Position numbers and translations under genes: made by a program. From Roseibacterium beibuensis (lineage in GTDB: Bacteria; Pseudomonadota; Alphaproteobacteria; Rhodobacterales; Rhodobacteraceae), in contig NZ_BAABHW010000002.1 of the NCBI RefSeq assembly GCF_039542305.1, positions 868,001 through 932,000 on the forward strand: a stretch of 64,000 nt of DNA. The letters run 5' to 3'. Positions 25,500 through 33,462 of the stretch are shown one piece after another. Position 1 is the stretch's first letter; each line of letters begins with the position of its first letter. The notes below the pieces were generated by a model. The model was given only the letters and a program-made list of their open reading frames with translations, made no database searches and was not told the origin of the DNA.

Positions 25500-26564
25500 A
25501 TGACCTTCAAGAACGCACTGACCACCACCGCCGTCATTCTTGCCATGGCCGCCCCGGCCTATGCCGAAAGCCACAGCGGGACGATGGATGAAACGACGAT
25601 GTCCGAGACGATGGGCATGCACGACGCCTCGGCCTTCGACGGCATGACCGTGGGCGAGATCCTCGGCATGGATGTTGTCGGCACGAACGGCAACGACGTC
25701 GGTGAGATTGACTACATCTACGAAGCCGACGGCGGCTACGAGGCCGTGATCGGCATCGGTGGCTTCCTCGGCCTTGGCGAATACACCGTGTCGCTGCCTC
25801 TGGGTGCCTTCTCGATGAACGACAACAGCCAGTTGGTCCTCGACGGCTATTCCGAGGAAGAACTGGAAGCGATGCCCGAAGTCGACGAAAGCGAGTTGGA
25901 CGGCCTCGACGACGATGTGGTGATCGACACGAGCGCGTTGGGCACCGCGATGCCCAGCCCTGACTCGGCCGAAGCCGACATGGACACCGACCTGAGCGCC
26001 GAAGTCGAAGAGGAAATGGCCGAAACCGGTGCCGCCCTCGAAGAAATGGGTGACGAGGCCGCCGACGCCGCTGGCGAAGTTGGCCAGGACATCGCAGAGG
26101 CCGGTGACGCCGCCGCGACCGCCGTCGCCAATGCCGGTGACGAGATTGCCGACGATCTGAACCAGATCGGTGAGGAGATCGAAGGCGAGATGGCCGAAGC
26201 CGAAGCCGAGGTGACCGGCGACACCGGGATGGCCGCCGCGGCCGACATGGGCCAGGACATTTCGGATTTCGAAGGCATGACCGTCGGTGAAGTGCTCGGC
26301 ATGAGCGTCGAAGGCGCCAATGGCGATGATGTGGGCGAGATCGACTACATCGTGCAAGCCTCGGGCGAATACTCGGCCGTGATCGGCATCGGTGGCTTCC
26401 TCAGCCTTGGCGAATACACCGTTGAGCTGCCGCTGGACGCCTTCTCGGTGCAGGGCGACGGGACGCTGATCCTTGATGGCTATACCAAGGAAGAACTCGA
26501 AGCGATGCCGGAAGTCGATGAAAGCGAGTTGGACGGCCTCGACAACGACACGGTCATCAGCTGA
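25500..26564 (+). CDS. Exported protein with two PRC-barrel domains
   Basis: 354 residues, ATG at 25500 with AGGAG upstream, signal peptide ending PAYAES. Two PRC-barrel-like domains of about 90 residues (about 40-135 and 260-354) are near-copies: each has FDGMTVGEILGM or FEGMTVGEVLGM, then DVGEIDYI, AVIGIGGFL.LGEYTV and EELEAMPEVDESELDGLD. An acidic, Ala/Glu-rich helical linker (about 140-255) joins them. PRC barrels often bind partner proteins or the envelope; no catalytic role is expected. The duplication is also obvious at DNA level. Expression is possibly EcfG-dependent. Confidence 0.82.
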   Translation: MTFKNALTTTAVILAMAAPAYAESHSGTMDETTMSETMGMHDASAFDGMTVGEILGMDVVGTNGNDVGEIDYIYEADGGYEAVIGIGGFLGLGEYTVSLPLGAFSMNDNSQLVLDGYSEEELEAMPEVDESELDGLDDDVVIDTSALGTAMPSPDSAEADMDTDLSAEVEEEMAETGAALEEMGDEAADAAGEVGQDIAEAGDAAATAVANAGDEIADDLNQIGEEIEGEMAEAEAEVTGDTGMAAAADMGQDISDFEGMTVGEVLGMSVEGANGDDVGEIDYIVQASGEYSAVIGIGGFLSLGEYTVELPLDAFSVQGDGTLILDGYTKEELEAMPEVDESELDGLDNDTVIS

Positions 26565-26585
26565 TCGCTGAATACAGAGAGAATG

Positions 26586-26615
26586 ACGCCCGGGTGCCTT
26601 GCGCCCGGGCGTTTT
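26586..26615 (+). terminator. Terminator of the PRC-barrel gene
   Basis: The ACGCCCGGG / CCCGGGCGT stem (9 bp) with a 9-base loop ends in TTTT, 22 bases after the stop. Confidence 0.75.
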
Positions 26616-26667
26616 GCGTTGCACCGGTTGGACGGGTGCAACGGGTCGGTCAGGAAAGGAACTGGGC

Positions 26668-27639
26668 ATGCGGGTCGTCATCTACGGCGTTGGCGCGATT
26701 GGCGGGGTGGTGGCAGCAGCGCTGGACCGAGCCGGGATCGAGACCATCGGCATTGCCCGCGGCGCGATGCTAGCGGCGATGCAGGATACCGGGCTGCGCC
26801 TGCGCGCGCCGGGGATCGACGAGCTGCGCGATGTGCCAGCGGTCGCATCGCCCGCCGAGGTCGATTGGCGGGCGGATGACATGATCCTGCTCTGCATGAA
26901 ATCGCAGGACACCCAGGGCGCGCTGGAGGATCTGCGCGCGGCGGGTGTCCATGATCAGCCGATCTTCTGTGCGCAGAACGGGGTGGCGAACGAACGCGCC
27001 GCGCTGCGGATGTTTCCGAATGTGCATGGCGTCACGGTGATGATGCCCGCGCTTTACCTCGTGCCGGGTGAGGTGGCGGTGTTCACCGAACCGAAACTGG
27101 GGATCTTCGACCTGGGCCGCTATCCGGGCGGCACGGACCACGACGACCGTCGCATGGCCGAAGCGCTGGAGGCCGCGAATATCGGCGCCTTCACGCATGA
27201 AAACGTCATGGCGAGCAAACGTGGCAAGCTATTGTTGAACCTCGTGAACATCCTGAAAGCGACGCTTGGCAACAGCGCCGATCCCGGCCCGTTGAAAACC
27301 GCCATTCGGGCCGAGGCCGAGGCCGTTTACCGCGCGGCGGGGCTGGATTGGGTCGAGGTGGACGACAGCGACCCCAGACGCGGTGAAATGATGCGGCCCG
27401 TCGATGCGCTGCCCGGTGTGGCCCGCGTGGGCGGTTCGACGAACCAGAGCCTCTTGCGCGGCGCCACGCGGCTGGAAACCGACTACTTGAACGGCGAGAT
27501 CGCGCTGCTCGGGCGCCTTCACGGGGTGCCGACCCCGGTGAACGCAGCGCTGTGCCGCGTGGCGGACCACCTGACGCGCAGCGCTTTGAAGCCGGGTGAT
27601 CTGAGCCTGTCCCAGCTGGAGGCCCTCCTTTCCCCGTGA
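26668..27639 (+). CDS. Ketopantoate reductase-family oxidoreductase
   Basis: 323 residues from the ATG at 26668 (AGGAAAGGA upstream). The N-terminus VVIYGVGAIGGVVAAALDRAG is the NADP-binding loop of the ApbA/PanE family; MILLCMKSQDTQGALEDL, CAQNGVANE and KRGKLLLNLVNILKA are also family features. The family reduces 2-dehydropantoate to pantoate in coenzyme A synthesis, but many members act on other 2-keto acids. With no pan genes nearby I do not call it panE. Confidence 0.83.
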   Translation: MRVVIYGVGAIGGVVAAALDRAGIETIGIARGAMLAAMQDTGLRLRAPGIDELRDVPAVASPAEVDWRADDMILLCMKSQDTQGALEDLRAAGVHDQPIFCAQNGVANERAALRMFPNVHGVTVMMPALYLVPGEVAVFTEPKLGIFDLGRYPGGTDHDDRRMAEALEAANIGAFTHENVMASKRGKLLLNLVNILKATLGNSADPGPLKTAIRAEAEAVYRAAGLDWVEVDDSDPRRGEMMRPVDALPGVARVGGSTNQSLLRGATRLETDYLNGEIALLGRLHGVPTPVNAALCRVADHLTRSALKPGDLSLSQLEALLSP

Positions 27640-28025
27640 CCCGGTGGTTCGGCGGGTGCCGTTCGCCGGCGCGGAAAGGAACTGGCTTCGGCCAGCCCCG
27701 GTGTCCCCGCACGGGTCGGACCATCGCGCGTCTCCGGTCCCGCCCTGCCTCGGCCCTCAGCGGGCCGCTTTCAGCCGGTGGCAAGACCATGGTGCATGAT
27801 CGCGATCAAGCCCACGCAGGCACGGCACGGCGCAGCTTTCGCGAATACAGGCACGATTTCAACGCGCTGCGCATCGCGGGGACCGGTTGGGATGCTTTTC
27901 CCCGAAAGTTTTTCTTCGCCCCTGACTGGGTTGCGGGTAACCTTCCCGGCAAGCCTGCCCGTTTCGCGGCGGGCTGGAGGAACAAATACTTTTTTGAGAA
28001 TGCCAAAACGGGGGGACAGTTTCCG
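27640..28025. other. 386-base stretch without a convincing gene
   Basis: The frame of the following DUF2853 gene stays open upstream to about 27789, but that leader has no ribosome site and no DUF2853 similarity that I can see. The final ~130 bases are richer in A/T and probably hold the promoter of the downstream gene. No repeat, tRNA or terminator was recognised. Confidence 0.4.
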
Positions 28026-28367
28026 ATGGGCAAGCGTGACGACCTGATCGCTCACTACGCGGACGATCTGCGCAACAAATGCGGCATTGAGCCGGACATG
28101 GACCTGCTGACCAAGGTGACAATCGGCTGCGGCCCGGCGATTTACGACGCCGACGCTTCGACGGTCGCCGGCAGCCAGGAGCATGAGCTGGAAACCGTGA
28201 AGAACAATTTCCTGATCAAGAAGCTGGGGCTGTCCGATGGCCCCGAACTGATGGACGCGATCAACAGCGTGATCGAGACCTACGGCAAATCTGAGCGCAA
28301 CAAGTACCGCGCGGTCGTCTACTACATGCTGACCAAACACTTCGGCAAAGAGAGCGTCTACGGCTGA
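28026..28367 (+). CDS. DUF2853-family protein
   Basis: 113 residues from the ATG at 28026. The sequence KRDDLIAHYADDLRNKCG, then IGCGPAIYDADASTVAGSQ and VKNNFLIKKLGLSDGPELM matches the small alpha-helical DUF2853 family, whose function is unknown. It is cytoplasmic, with no signal or membrane segment. An in-frame start at 27789 would add 79 unrelated residues. A strong terminator follows. Confidence 0.8.
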   Translation: MGKRDDLIAHYADDLRNKCGIEPDMDLLTKVTIGCGPAIYDADASTVAGSQEHELETVKNNFLIKKLGLSDGPELMDAINSVIETYGKSERNKYRAVVYYMLTKHFGKESVYG

Positions 28368-28390
28368 GGCCCGCCGCCCTGTTCAATGGC

Positions 28391-28417
28391 AAGGCCCGCC
28401 CAAGCGGCGGGCCTTTT
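28391..28417 (+). terminator. Terminator of the DUF2853 gene
   Basis: A perfect 10-bp stem, AAGGCCCGCC/GGCGGGCCTT, with a CAAGC loop, ends in T residues, 23 bases after the stop. Confidence 0.8.
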
Positions 28418-28429
28418 GCTGGGATTAAC

Positions 28430-28599
28430 ACCAAATACCGCGAAAATCCGAGCTTCATTTCCTTTGTAACGCGCCGGGGTGATGCGGTAGGTCTTGGTCA
28501 GCCCGGTCAGGATGACGGGCCCGACATTCGAACACACGTGGAGCGAGCAAATCGTGTGTGGGTGGTGGAGGGTCCCGGCGGTCGGGACCCTCCATTTTT
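28430..28599 (+). ncRNA. Candidate small RNA with its own terminator
   Basis: No ORF fills this stretch and the gene before it already has a terminator. It contains three consecutive stems: GCCCG/CGGGC (28501-28520), ACACACG/CGTGTGT (28532-28559) and a perfect 11-bp terminator stem, TGGAGGGTCCC/GGGACCCTCCA (28566-28594), followed by five T. On the minus strand there is no T run, so it is not a terminator for the opposing EVE gene. The 5' end is unknown because no clear promoter is visible. Confidence 0.4.
28566..28599 (+). terminator. Strong orphan terminator
   Basis: An 11-bp perfect stem with loop GGCGGTC and TTTTT tail on the plus strand, lying 200 bases downstream of the nearest plus-strand gene. 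Confidence 0.8.
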
Positions 28600-28606
28600 C
28601 ATCCGG

Positions 28607-29020
28607 TCAAAGGCCACCCATCGCGCAGATGGTCTTGAACTCCGCCTCGGTCACCGGCTGCACGGAGAGGCGCGAGTTGTTCACCAGCACCATCTCGGAC
28701 AAGTCCTCGCGCGCCTTGATCTGGTCCAGCGTGACCGGGGTGGGCAGGCTTTCGATGGCCTTGATGTCCACGCACTCCCAGCGGTCGTCGTCGGTGGTGC
28801 TGTCAGGATGCGCCTCGGCGATCACCTCGACGATACCGACCACCGCCTTTTCCTTCTGCGAATGGTAGAAGAAGCCCCGGTCACCGACCGCCATCTCGCG
28901 CATGAAATTGCGTGCCTGATAATTGCGGACGCCATCCCATTCCTCGCCAGCGTCGCCCTTGGCGACCTGATCGTCCCAGGACCATGTCGAAGGTTCGGAT
29001 TTGAACAGCCAGTAGCGCAT
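28607..29020 (-). CDS. EVE-domain protein
   Basis: 137 residues from the ATG at 29020 (GGAG upstream); a GTG at 29029 overlapping the gpsA stop is the alternative. The typical EVE start YWLFKSEPSTWSWDDQV is followed by WDGVRNYQARNFMREM, GDRGFFYHSQKEKAVVGIVEV and the C-terminal SVQPVTEAEF. The EVE fold is PUA-like and binds modified bases in RNA or DNA. It follows tsaD and gpsA in a compact operon. Confidence 0.9.
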   Translation of the reverse strand: MRYWLFKSEPSTWSWDDQVAKGDAGEEWDGVRNYQARNFMREMAVGDRGFFYHSQKEKAVVGIVEVIAEAHPDSTTDDDRWECVDIKAIESLPTPVTLDQIKAREDLSEMVLVNNSRLSVQPVTEAEFKTICAMGGL

Positions 29021-29025
29021 CGGGG

Positions 29026-29970
29026 TCACTCCGGTTTCAGGGGGCGTGACAGAAGGGTGTCGAGAACGGTGGCAAGGTCAAGCCGCCCGTCGGCCATCGC
29101 CGCAACCGCGTCGGCAATGGGGGTGTCCAACGCGGGGTCCGACGCGATCTGCCGCGCGGTATGCAGCCCCTCGACCGTCACGTCCTCGGCCAGGGTTTCG
29201 CCATGGGCCAGCGCCACGCCGAAACGAAAGTTCCGCGATTTCTCGGAGCCACAGGTCAGGATCAGGTCGCCCAGCCCGGACAGGCCCGTCAGCGTCTCTT
29301 CCCGCGCCCCGGCGGCGCGGGCGACGCGCGCCATCTCGGCAAAGCCGCGCGCGATCAGGGCCGCGCGGGCCGAGTCGCCAAGCCCCGCGCCGATCACCGC
29401 CCCCGCCGCGATGGCGATGACGTTCTTCAGCGCCCCGCCCAGTTCGGCGCCGGTGACATCCGTGGTCCGGTAAAGCCGCAGCGCAGGCGTGGACAGCGCA
29501 TGTTGCAGCGCCTCGCCCAGGGCGTCATCCGCACAGGCCAGCGTCAAGGCGGTGGGCAGCCCCCTGGCAATATCGACCGCAAAGCTGGGGCCGGTGAGTT
29601 GCGCGGGCGTGGTTCCGGGCGCGGCCTGCGCGATCAGGGCCGTGGGGAACAGCCCGGTGGCCCGGTCGATCCCCTTGGCGCAGGAGACGAGATTCGGTGC
29701 GCCCGGGCGATGGGTGGACAGGAACTCGCCCAGCGATTGCGTCGGCAGGGCCAGCAGGGCGATCTCGGCGTCGGTGGCCGGATCGTCGGTCACTGTCAGG
29801 CCCGCCGGAAAGGGCGCGCCTGGAAGGCGGCGGATGTTCTCGCGGGCCTTCTGCATCGCCTCCGCGCCCTCGCGCGCCCAAAGCGTCACCGGATGCCCCG
29901 CATTGGCGTAGGTGATGGCCAGAGCCGTGCCAAACGCCCCCGCCCCGTAGATCATCAATGGCGCGCTCAT
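29026..29970 (-). CDS. gpsA: Glycerol-3-phosphate dehydrogenase [NAD(P)+]
   Basis: 314 residues. Cofactor loop YGAGAFGTALAITYANAG, catalytic segment GGALKNVIAIAAGAVIG, and GLSGLGDLILTCGSEKSRNF identify GpsA. It reduces dihydroxyacetone phosphate to sn-glycerol-3-phosphate, the backbone for phospholipid synthesis. The ATG overlaps the tsaD stop by four bases and the end touches the EVE gene. Confidence 0.96.
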   Translation of the reverse strand: MSAPLMIYGAGAFGTALAITYANAGHPVTLWAREGAEAMQKARENIRRLPGAPFPAGLTVTDDPATDAEIALLALPTQSLGEFLSTHRPGAPNLVSCAKGIDRATGLFPTALIAQAAPGTTPAQLTGPSFAVDIARGLPTALTLACADDALGEALQHALSTPALRLYRTTDVTGAELGGALKNVIAIAAGAVIGAGLGDSARAALIARGFAEMARVARAAGAREETLTGLSGLGDLILTCGSEKSRNFRFGVALAHGETLAEDVTVEGLHTARQIASDPALDTPIADAVAAMADGRLDLATVLDTLLSRPLKPE

Positions 29971-31049
29971 GCCTTGGCCCCTTTCTTTCCCGACCCGATC
30001 AACGGTGCGGCCGCCCGGTCAAGGGGCCAGCGCGGGCGGGCCGACAGGGTCATGTCGTCCACCCGCCCGCCCTCGAACGCCAGCAGACCGGCATAGGCGA
30101 TCATCGCGGCGTTGTCGGTGCAAAGGCGCAGCGGCGGGGCAAGGAAGGGCACACCCGCCACCTCGGCCACGGCGGTCAGGCGCGCGCGGAGGGTCTGGTT
30201 GGCCGCCACGCCCCCGGCAACGGCAAAGGCGGTCAACCCATCGCAGGCCGAAAGCGCGCGCTCGGATTTGCCCGCCAGAACATCCGCCACCGCCGCCTGG
30301 AACGAGGCGCAGAGGTCGGCGCGGTCCTGTTCCGTCAGCCCGCCCTGTGCCTCGGTCAACTGGTCGCGCGTGCGGATCACGGCGGTTTTCAGCCCGGAAA
30401 AGCTGAGATCGCAGCCGGGTCGGTCCATCAACGGGCGCGGCAAGGCGAAACGGGCCGGATCACCGGCCTTCGCCGCCGCCTCGACCGAGGGGCCTCCGGG
30501 CTGCGGCAAGCCAAGAATGCGCGCCACCTTGTCGAAGGCCTCTCCGGGGGCGTCGTCGATGGTGCCGCCAAGGCGGCTGAAGGCTTCGGGGCCATCGACA
30601 CGCAGGAACTGGCAGTGCCCGCCCGAGACCAGAAGCATCAGGTAGGGAAAGGTCACGCCATCGGTCAGGCGCGGGGTCAGGGCATGGCCCGCAAGGTGAT
30701 TCACCCCGATCAGCGGTTTGCCCAAGCCCATGGCCAGCCCCTTGGCCGCCATGACGCCCGCCAGAACACCGCCGATCAGGCCGGGGCCGCTGGTCACCGC
30801 TATCGCGTCGATATCGGTTAGCGGCACGCCCGCGAGGTCCAGCGCCTCTTCGACCATCAGGTCGAGCTTTTCGGTATGCGCCCGCGCTGCGATCTCGGGC
30901 ACGACCCCGCCAAAGGCTGCGTGCAGGTCCGTCTGGCTGGATACGACCGAGGACAGAAGCTCGGGCGCATCGCCCGGCCCGCGCAGGACGGCGGCGGCGG
31001 TGTCGTCGCAGCTCGATTCGAGGCCGAGGATCAGGGGCGGGGTGGACAT
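29967..31049 (-). CDS. tsaD: tRNA t6A threonylcarbamoyltransferase TsaD
   Basis: 360 residues from the ATG at 31049; longer in-frame starts run over hemD. Motifs: ILGLESSCDDTAAAVL, GGVVPEIAARAHTEKL, the metal-binding HLAGH, LLVSGGHCQFLRVDG and AVAGGVAANQTLRARL. TsaD transfers the threonylcarbamoyl group onto A37 of tRNAs reading ANN codons, with TsaB and the ATPase TsaE (encoded near 15.3 kb). It diverges from hemD over 58 bases. Confidence 0.97.
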   Translation of the reverse strand: MSTPPLILGLESSCDDTAAAVLRGPGDAPELLSSVVSSQTDLHAAFGGVVPEIAARAHTEKLDLMVEEALDLAGVPLTDIDAIAVTSGPGLIGGVLAGVMAAKGLAMGLGKPLIGVNHLAGHALTPRLTDGVTFPYLMLLVSGGHCQFLRVDGPEAFSRLGGTIDDAPGEAFDKVARILGLPQPGGPSVEAAAKAGDPARFALPRPLMDRPGCDLSFSGLKTAVIRTRDQLTEAQGGLTEQDRADLCASFQAAVADVLAGKSERALSACDGLTAFAVAGGVAANQTLRARLTAVAEVAGVPFLAPPLRLCTDNAAMIAYAGLLAFEGGRVDDMTLSARPRWPLDRAAAPLIGSGKKGAKA

Positions 31050-31107
31050 GGCCGGACCGGGCCTTCGCGTTTGTGTTGCTGGGCCAAGGCAGGTAACACT
31101 CTGCCCG

Positions 31108-31806
31108 ATGTCTGACAATGCTAAGCCCCTGATCCTGCTGACACGCCCGAAGGCGCAGTCGGAGCGCTTTGCCCGCGCCCTGCGGGATCGGCTGGGCGAG
31201 GTCGAAGTGGTGATCGCGCCGCTGATGGAGGTGGTGCCGCTGACCGCCCCGCCCGAGGCGGCACAGGCGCGGACGCTGATCTTCACCTCGGAGAACGCGG
31301 TGCCGCAGGCCGGGGCGGGGGCGCATCGCGTGGCCTGGTGCGTCGGGCGCCGCACGGCGCTGGCGGCGCAAAAGGCGGGGTTTTTACCGATCTCGGTCGA
31401 TGGAACCGCCGACGATCTTGTCGCGCGCCTTGCCCACGAACGCCCCGAAGGCCCGATCTGGCATCTGCATGGCACCCATGTGCGCGGCGACATTGCCGGA
31501 CGGCTGGAACAGGCCGGGATCGCGGTGCACGAGGCCGCCGTATACGACCAGCGCACCGTCACGCCGGACCCGGCTTTCCTCGCGGGCTTGCGGCGGCCGG
31601 GCGCGATCCTGCCCATCTTTTCGCCTCGGTCTGCTAAACTGCTGGCCAAGGCGGCAGGCGACCGTCCACCGCGACTCACCCTGATCGCGATCAGCGTCGC
31701 GGCCCGTGACGCCCTGCCCGATCCGTGGCAATCCGGTGTGGACGTTGCCGAATCTCCGAATGCGGAGGCTATTCTGGAGGAAATCGCGCGACGGATTGGC
31801 GCGTAG
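31108..31806 (+). CDS. hemD: Uroporphyrinogen-III synthase
   Basis: 232 residues from the ATG at 31108. HemD proteins are poorly conserved, but ILLTRPKAQSERFARAL at the start, LIFTSENAV, CVGRRTALAAQKAG, GPIWHLHGTHVRGDIAGRL and IAISVAARDAL fit the family. The enzyme cyclises hydroxymethylbilane in tetrapyrrole synthesis. Context supports it: a Mic60-like gene and hemY follow, as in other alphaproteobacterial hem clusters. hemC, often adjacent, is absent here. Confidence 0.87.
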   Translation: MSDNAKPLILLTRPKAQSERFARALRDRLGEVEVVIAPLMEVVPLTAPPEAAQARTLIFTSENAVPQAGAGAHRVAWCVGRRTALAAQKAGFLPISVDGTADDLVARLAHERPEGPIWHLHGTHVRGDIAGRLEQAGIAVHEAAVYDQRTVTPDPAFLAGLRRPGAILPIFSPRSAKLLAKAAGDRPPRLTLIAISVAARDALPDPWQSGVDVAESPNAEAILEEIARRIGA

Positions 31807-31904
31807 CCCCCAGATGCGGGGCATGAAACGCTGATTTTGGCTGACTCGCGCCGAGTGTCAGGTTAGGTAGACACTTGGGCGCGCTAGGGAGAAGGACACA
31901 GGTG

Positions 31905-33446
31905 GTGGCGAGACGATCATCGAAAAGCTCTGGTAGCAACCGCAGCACGCGTGACGACACGCACCCCCCCGAAGAAAGCGTGACTGACGGCACCGCAGGA
32001 CAGGACAGCGTCACACTCGCCCCGCAAGAGGGCGAAACGCTGACCCCGGGCGAGGACAGCACCGCCATCGAAGACGCCGAGATCGTGGCGTCCGAGGCGG
32101 CCCAGACGCCCGAGGCCGAAACGGTCGACCCGGACAGCACGGCATCCGAGGCCGAGACGCTGGCGCCGGAGGGTGAGACCCCCGAGGCGGAGACGCCCGA
32201 CGCCGAGACGGTCACCGCAGAGGGCGACACGCCCGAAACGGACGAAACGGACAATACCGCAAGCGAAGGCGACGACACGCTCGACGCAGAGTCGGTTGCC
32301 GGCGCGGATTTCGTGACCGATGCCGAGACGGCCGAGGGCCGCACCGCCGAAGACACCGTTGCAGGCGAGGCCGAGACCACCGTCGAAGAAACGACGCCCC
32401 CGGCACCCGCCCCGGCCACCGTGGTCGAACGCCGCGGACCCGGTTTCGTGCCGCTGGTCATCGGTGGCATCGTCGCCGCCGGCATTGGCTATGGCGCCAG
32501 CTACATGGGCCTTTTGCCCACATCCGGCGGGGATGAGGCGACCAGCCAGCTCGAGACACTGATCGCCCAGCAATCCGAGGCGCTGACCGCTCTGCAGGCG
32601 CAGGTAGGTGACCTGGCCTCGGCCTCCGCCCCCGAGGTGGATCTGTCGCCCGTCACCGAACAGATCGGCGCGCTTGGCACCCGGCTGGATGAAACCGCCA
32701 CCGCGCTGGAAAACATCGCCACACGCGTCACCACGCTGGAAGAGCGCCCGATCTTCTCGGGCGATGTGGAAAACGACGTGGCCGCCGCAGCAGCAGCGGT
32801 GACGCAGCTTGAAGAGCAGCTGCGCGCACAGGAAGAGGAAGCCGCCCGGATCGAAGCCGAACGCGCCGCCGCCGAAGAGGCCGCCGCGCAGGCCGAGGCC
32901 GAAGCCCAGGCCGCCATCGCCGAGGCCGAAGCCCAGGCACAAGCGGTGCTGGCCACCGCCGAGGCCGAATCCGCACTTGGCCTGATCCGCAACGCCATCG
33001 CCACCGGCGACCCCTATGCCGAAGCGATTGACACCATCGCCGCCGCGACCGAGGTGCCCGAGGCGCTGGCCGCGAATGCCGAAACCGGCGTGCCCACGGT
33101 CGAGGAGTTGCAGGACAGCTTCCCCTCCGCCGCCCGCGCCGCCCTGCCCGTCGCCCTGCGCGAAACGGCCGGTGAAGGCACGATGGAACGCGTGACCGCC
33201 TTCCTTCAGGGGCAGGTCGGGGGACGTTCGATCGAACCCCGCGAGGGGAATGATCCCGACGCCGTCCTGTCCCGCGCCCAGGCCGCGGTGGACCGGGCCG
33301 AGTTCGGCACCGCGCTGGAAGAAATCGCGGCCCTGCCCGAAGGGGCGCAGGCCGAGATGTCCGGCTGGGTGGCCGAGGCCGAAACGCGCGCCGCCGTGGA
33401 CGCGGCGCTGGTGACCGTCGCCGACGCGCTCGCCGGCAGCAACTGA
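31905..33446 (+). CDS. Mitofilin/Mic60-like membrane protein
   Basis: 513 residues from the GTG at 31905 (AAGGA eight bases before; a GTG one codon earlier is also possible). A long acidic, Thr/Glu-rich N-terminal region (about 1-170) precedes one membrane helix (FVPLVIGGIVAAGIGYGASYMGLLP). A coiled coil rich in Ala/Glu/Gln (about 205-360) and a C-terminal mitofilin-like domain (AIDTIAAATEVPEALAANAETGVPTVEELQDSFP) follow. Alphaproteobacterial Mic60 homologues shape membranes and are encoded next to hemD/hemY, as here. The call rests on layout and synteny. Confidence 0.75.
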   Translation: MARRSSKSSGSNRSTRDDTHPPEESVTDGTAGQDSVTLAPQEGETLTPGEDSTAIEDAEIVASEAAQTPEAETVDPDSTASEAETLAPEGETPEAETPDAETVTAEGDTPETDETDNTASEGDDTLDAESVAGADFVTDAETAEGRTAEDTVAGEAETTVEETTPPAPAPATVVERRGPGFVPLVIGGIVAAGIGYGASYMGLLPTSGGDEATSQLETLIAQQSEALTALQAQVGDLASASAPEVDLSPVTEQIGALGTRLDETATALENIATRVTTLEERPIFSGDVENDVAAAAAAVTQLEEQLRAQEEEAARIEAERAAAEEAAAQAEAEAQAAIAEAEAQAQAVLATAEAESALGLIRNAIATGDPYAEAIDTIAAATEVPEALAANAETGVPTVEELQDSFPSAARAALPVALRETAGEGTMERVTAFLQGQVGGRSIEPREGNDPDAVLSRAQAAVDRAEFGTALEEIAALPEGAQAEMSGWVAEAETRAAVDAALVTVADALAGSN

Positions 33447-33462
33447 GAAGGGACGTCGCACA

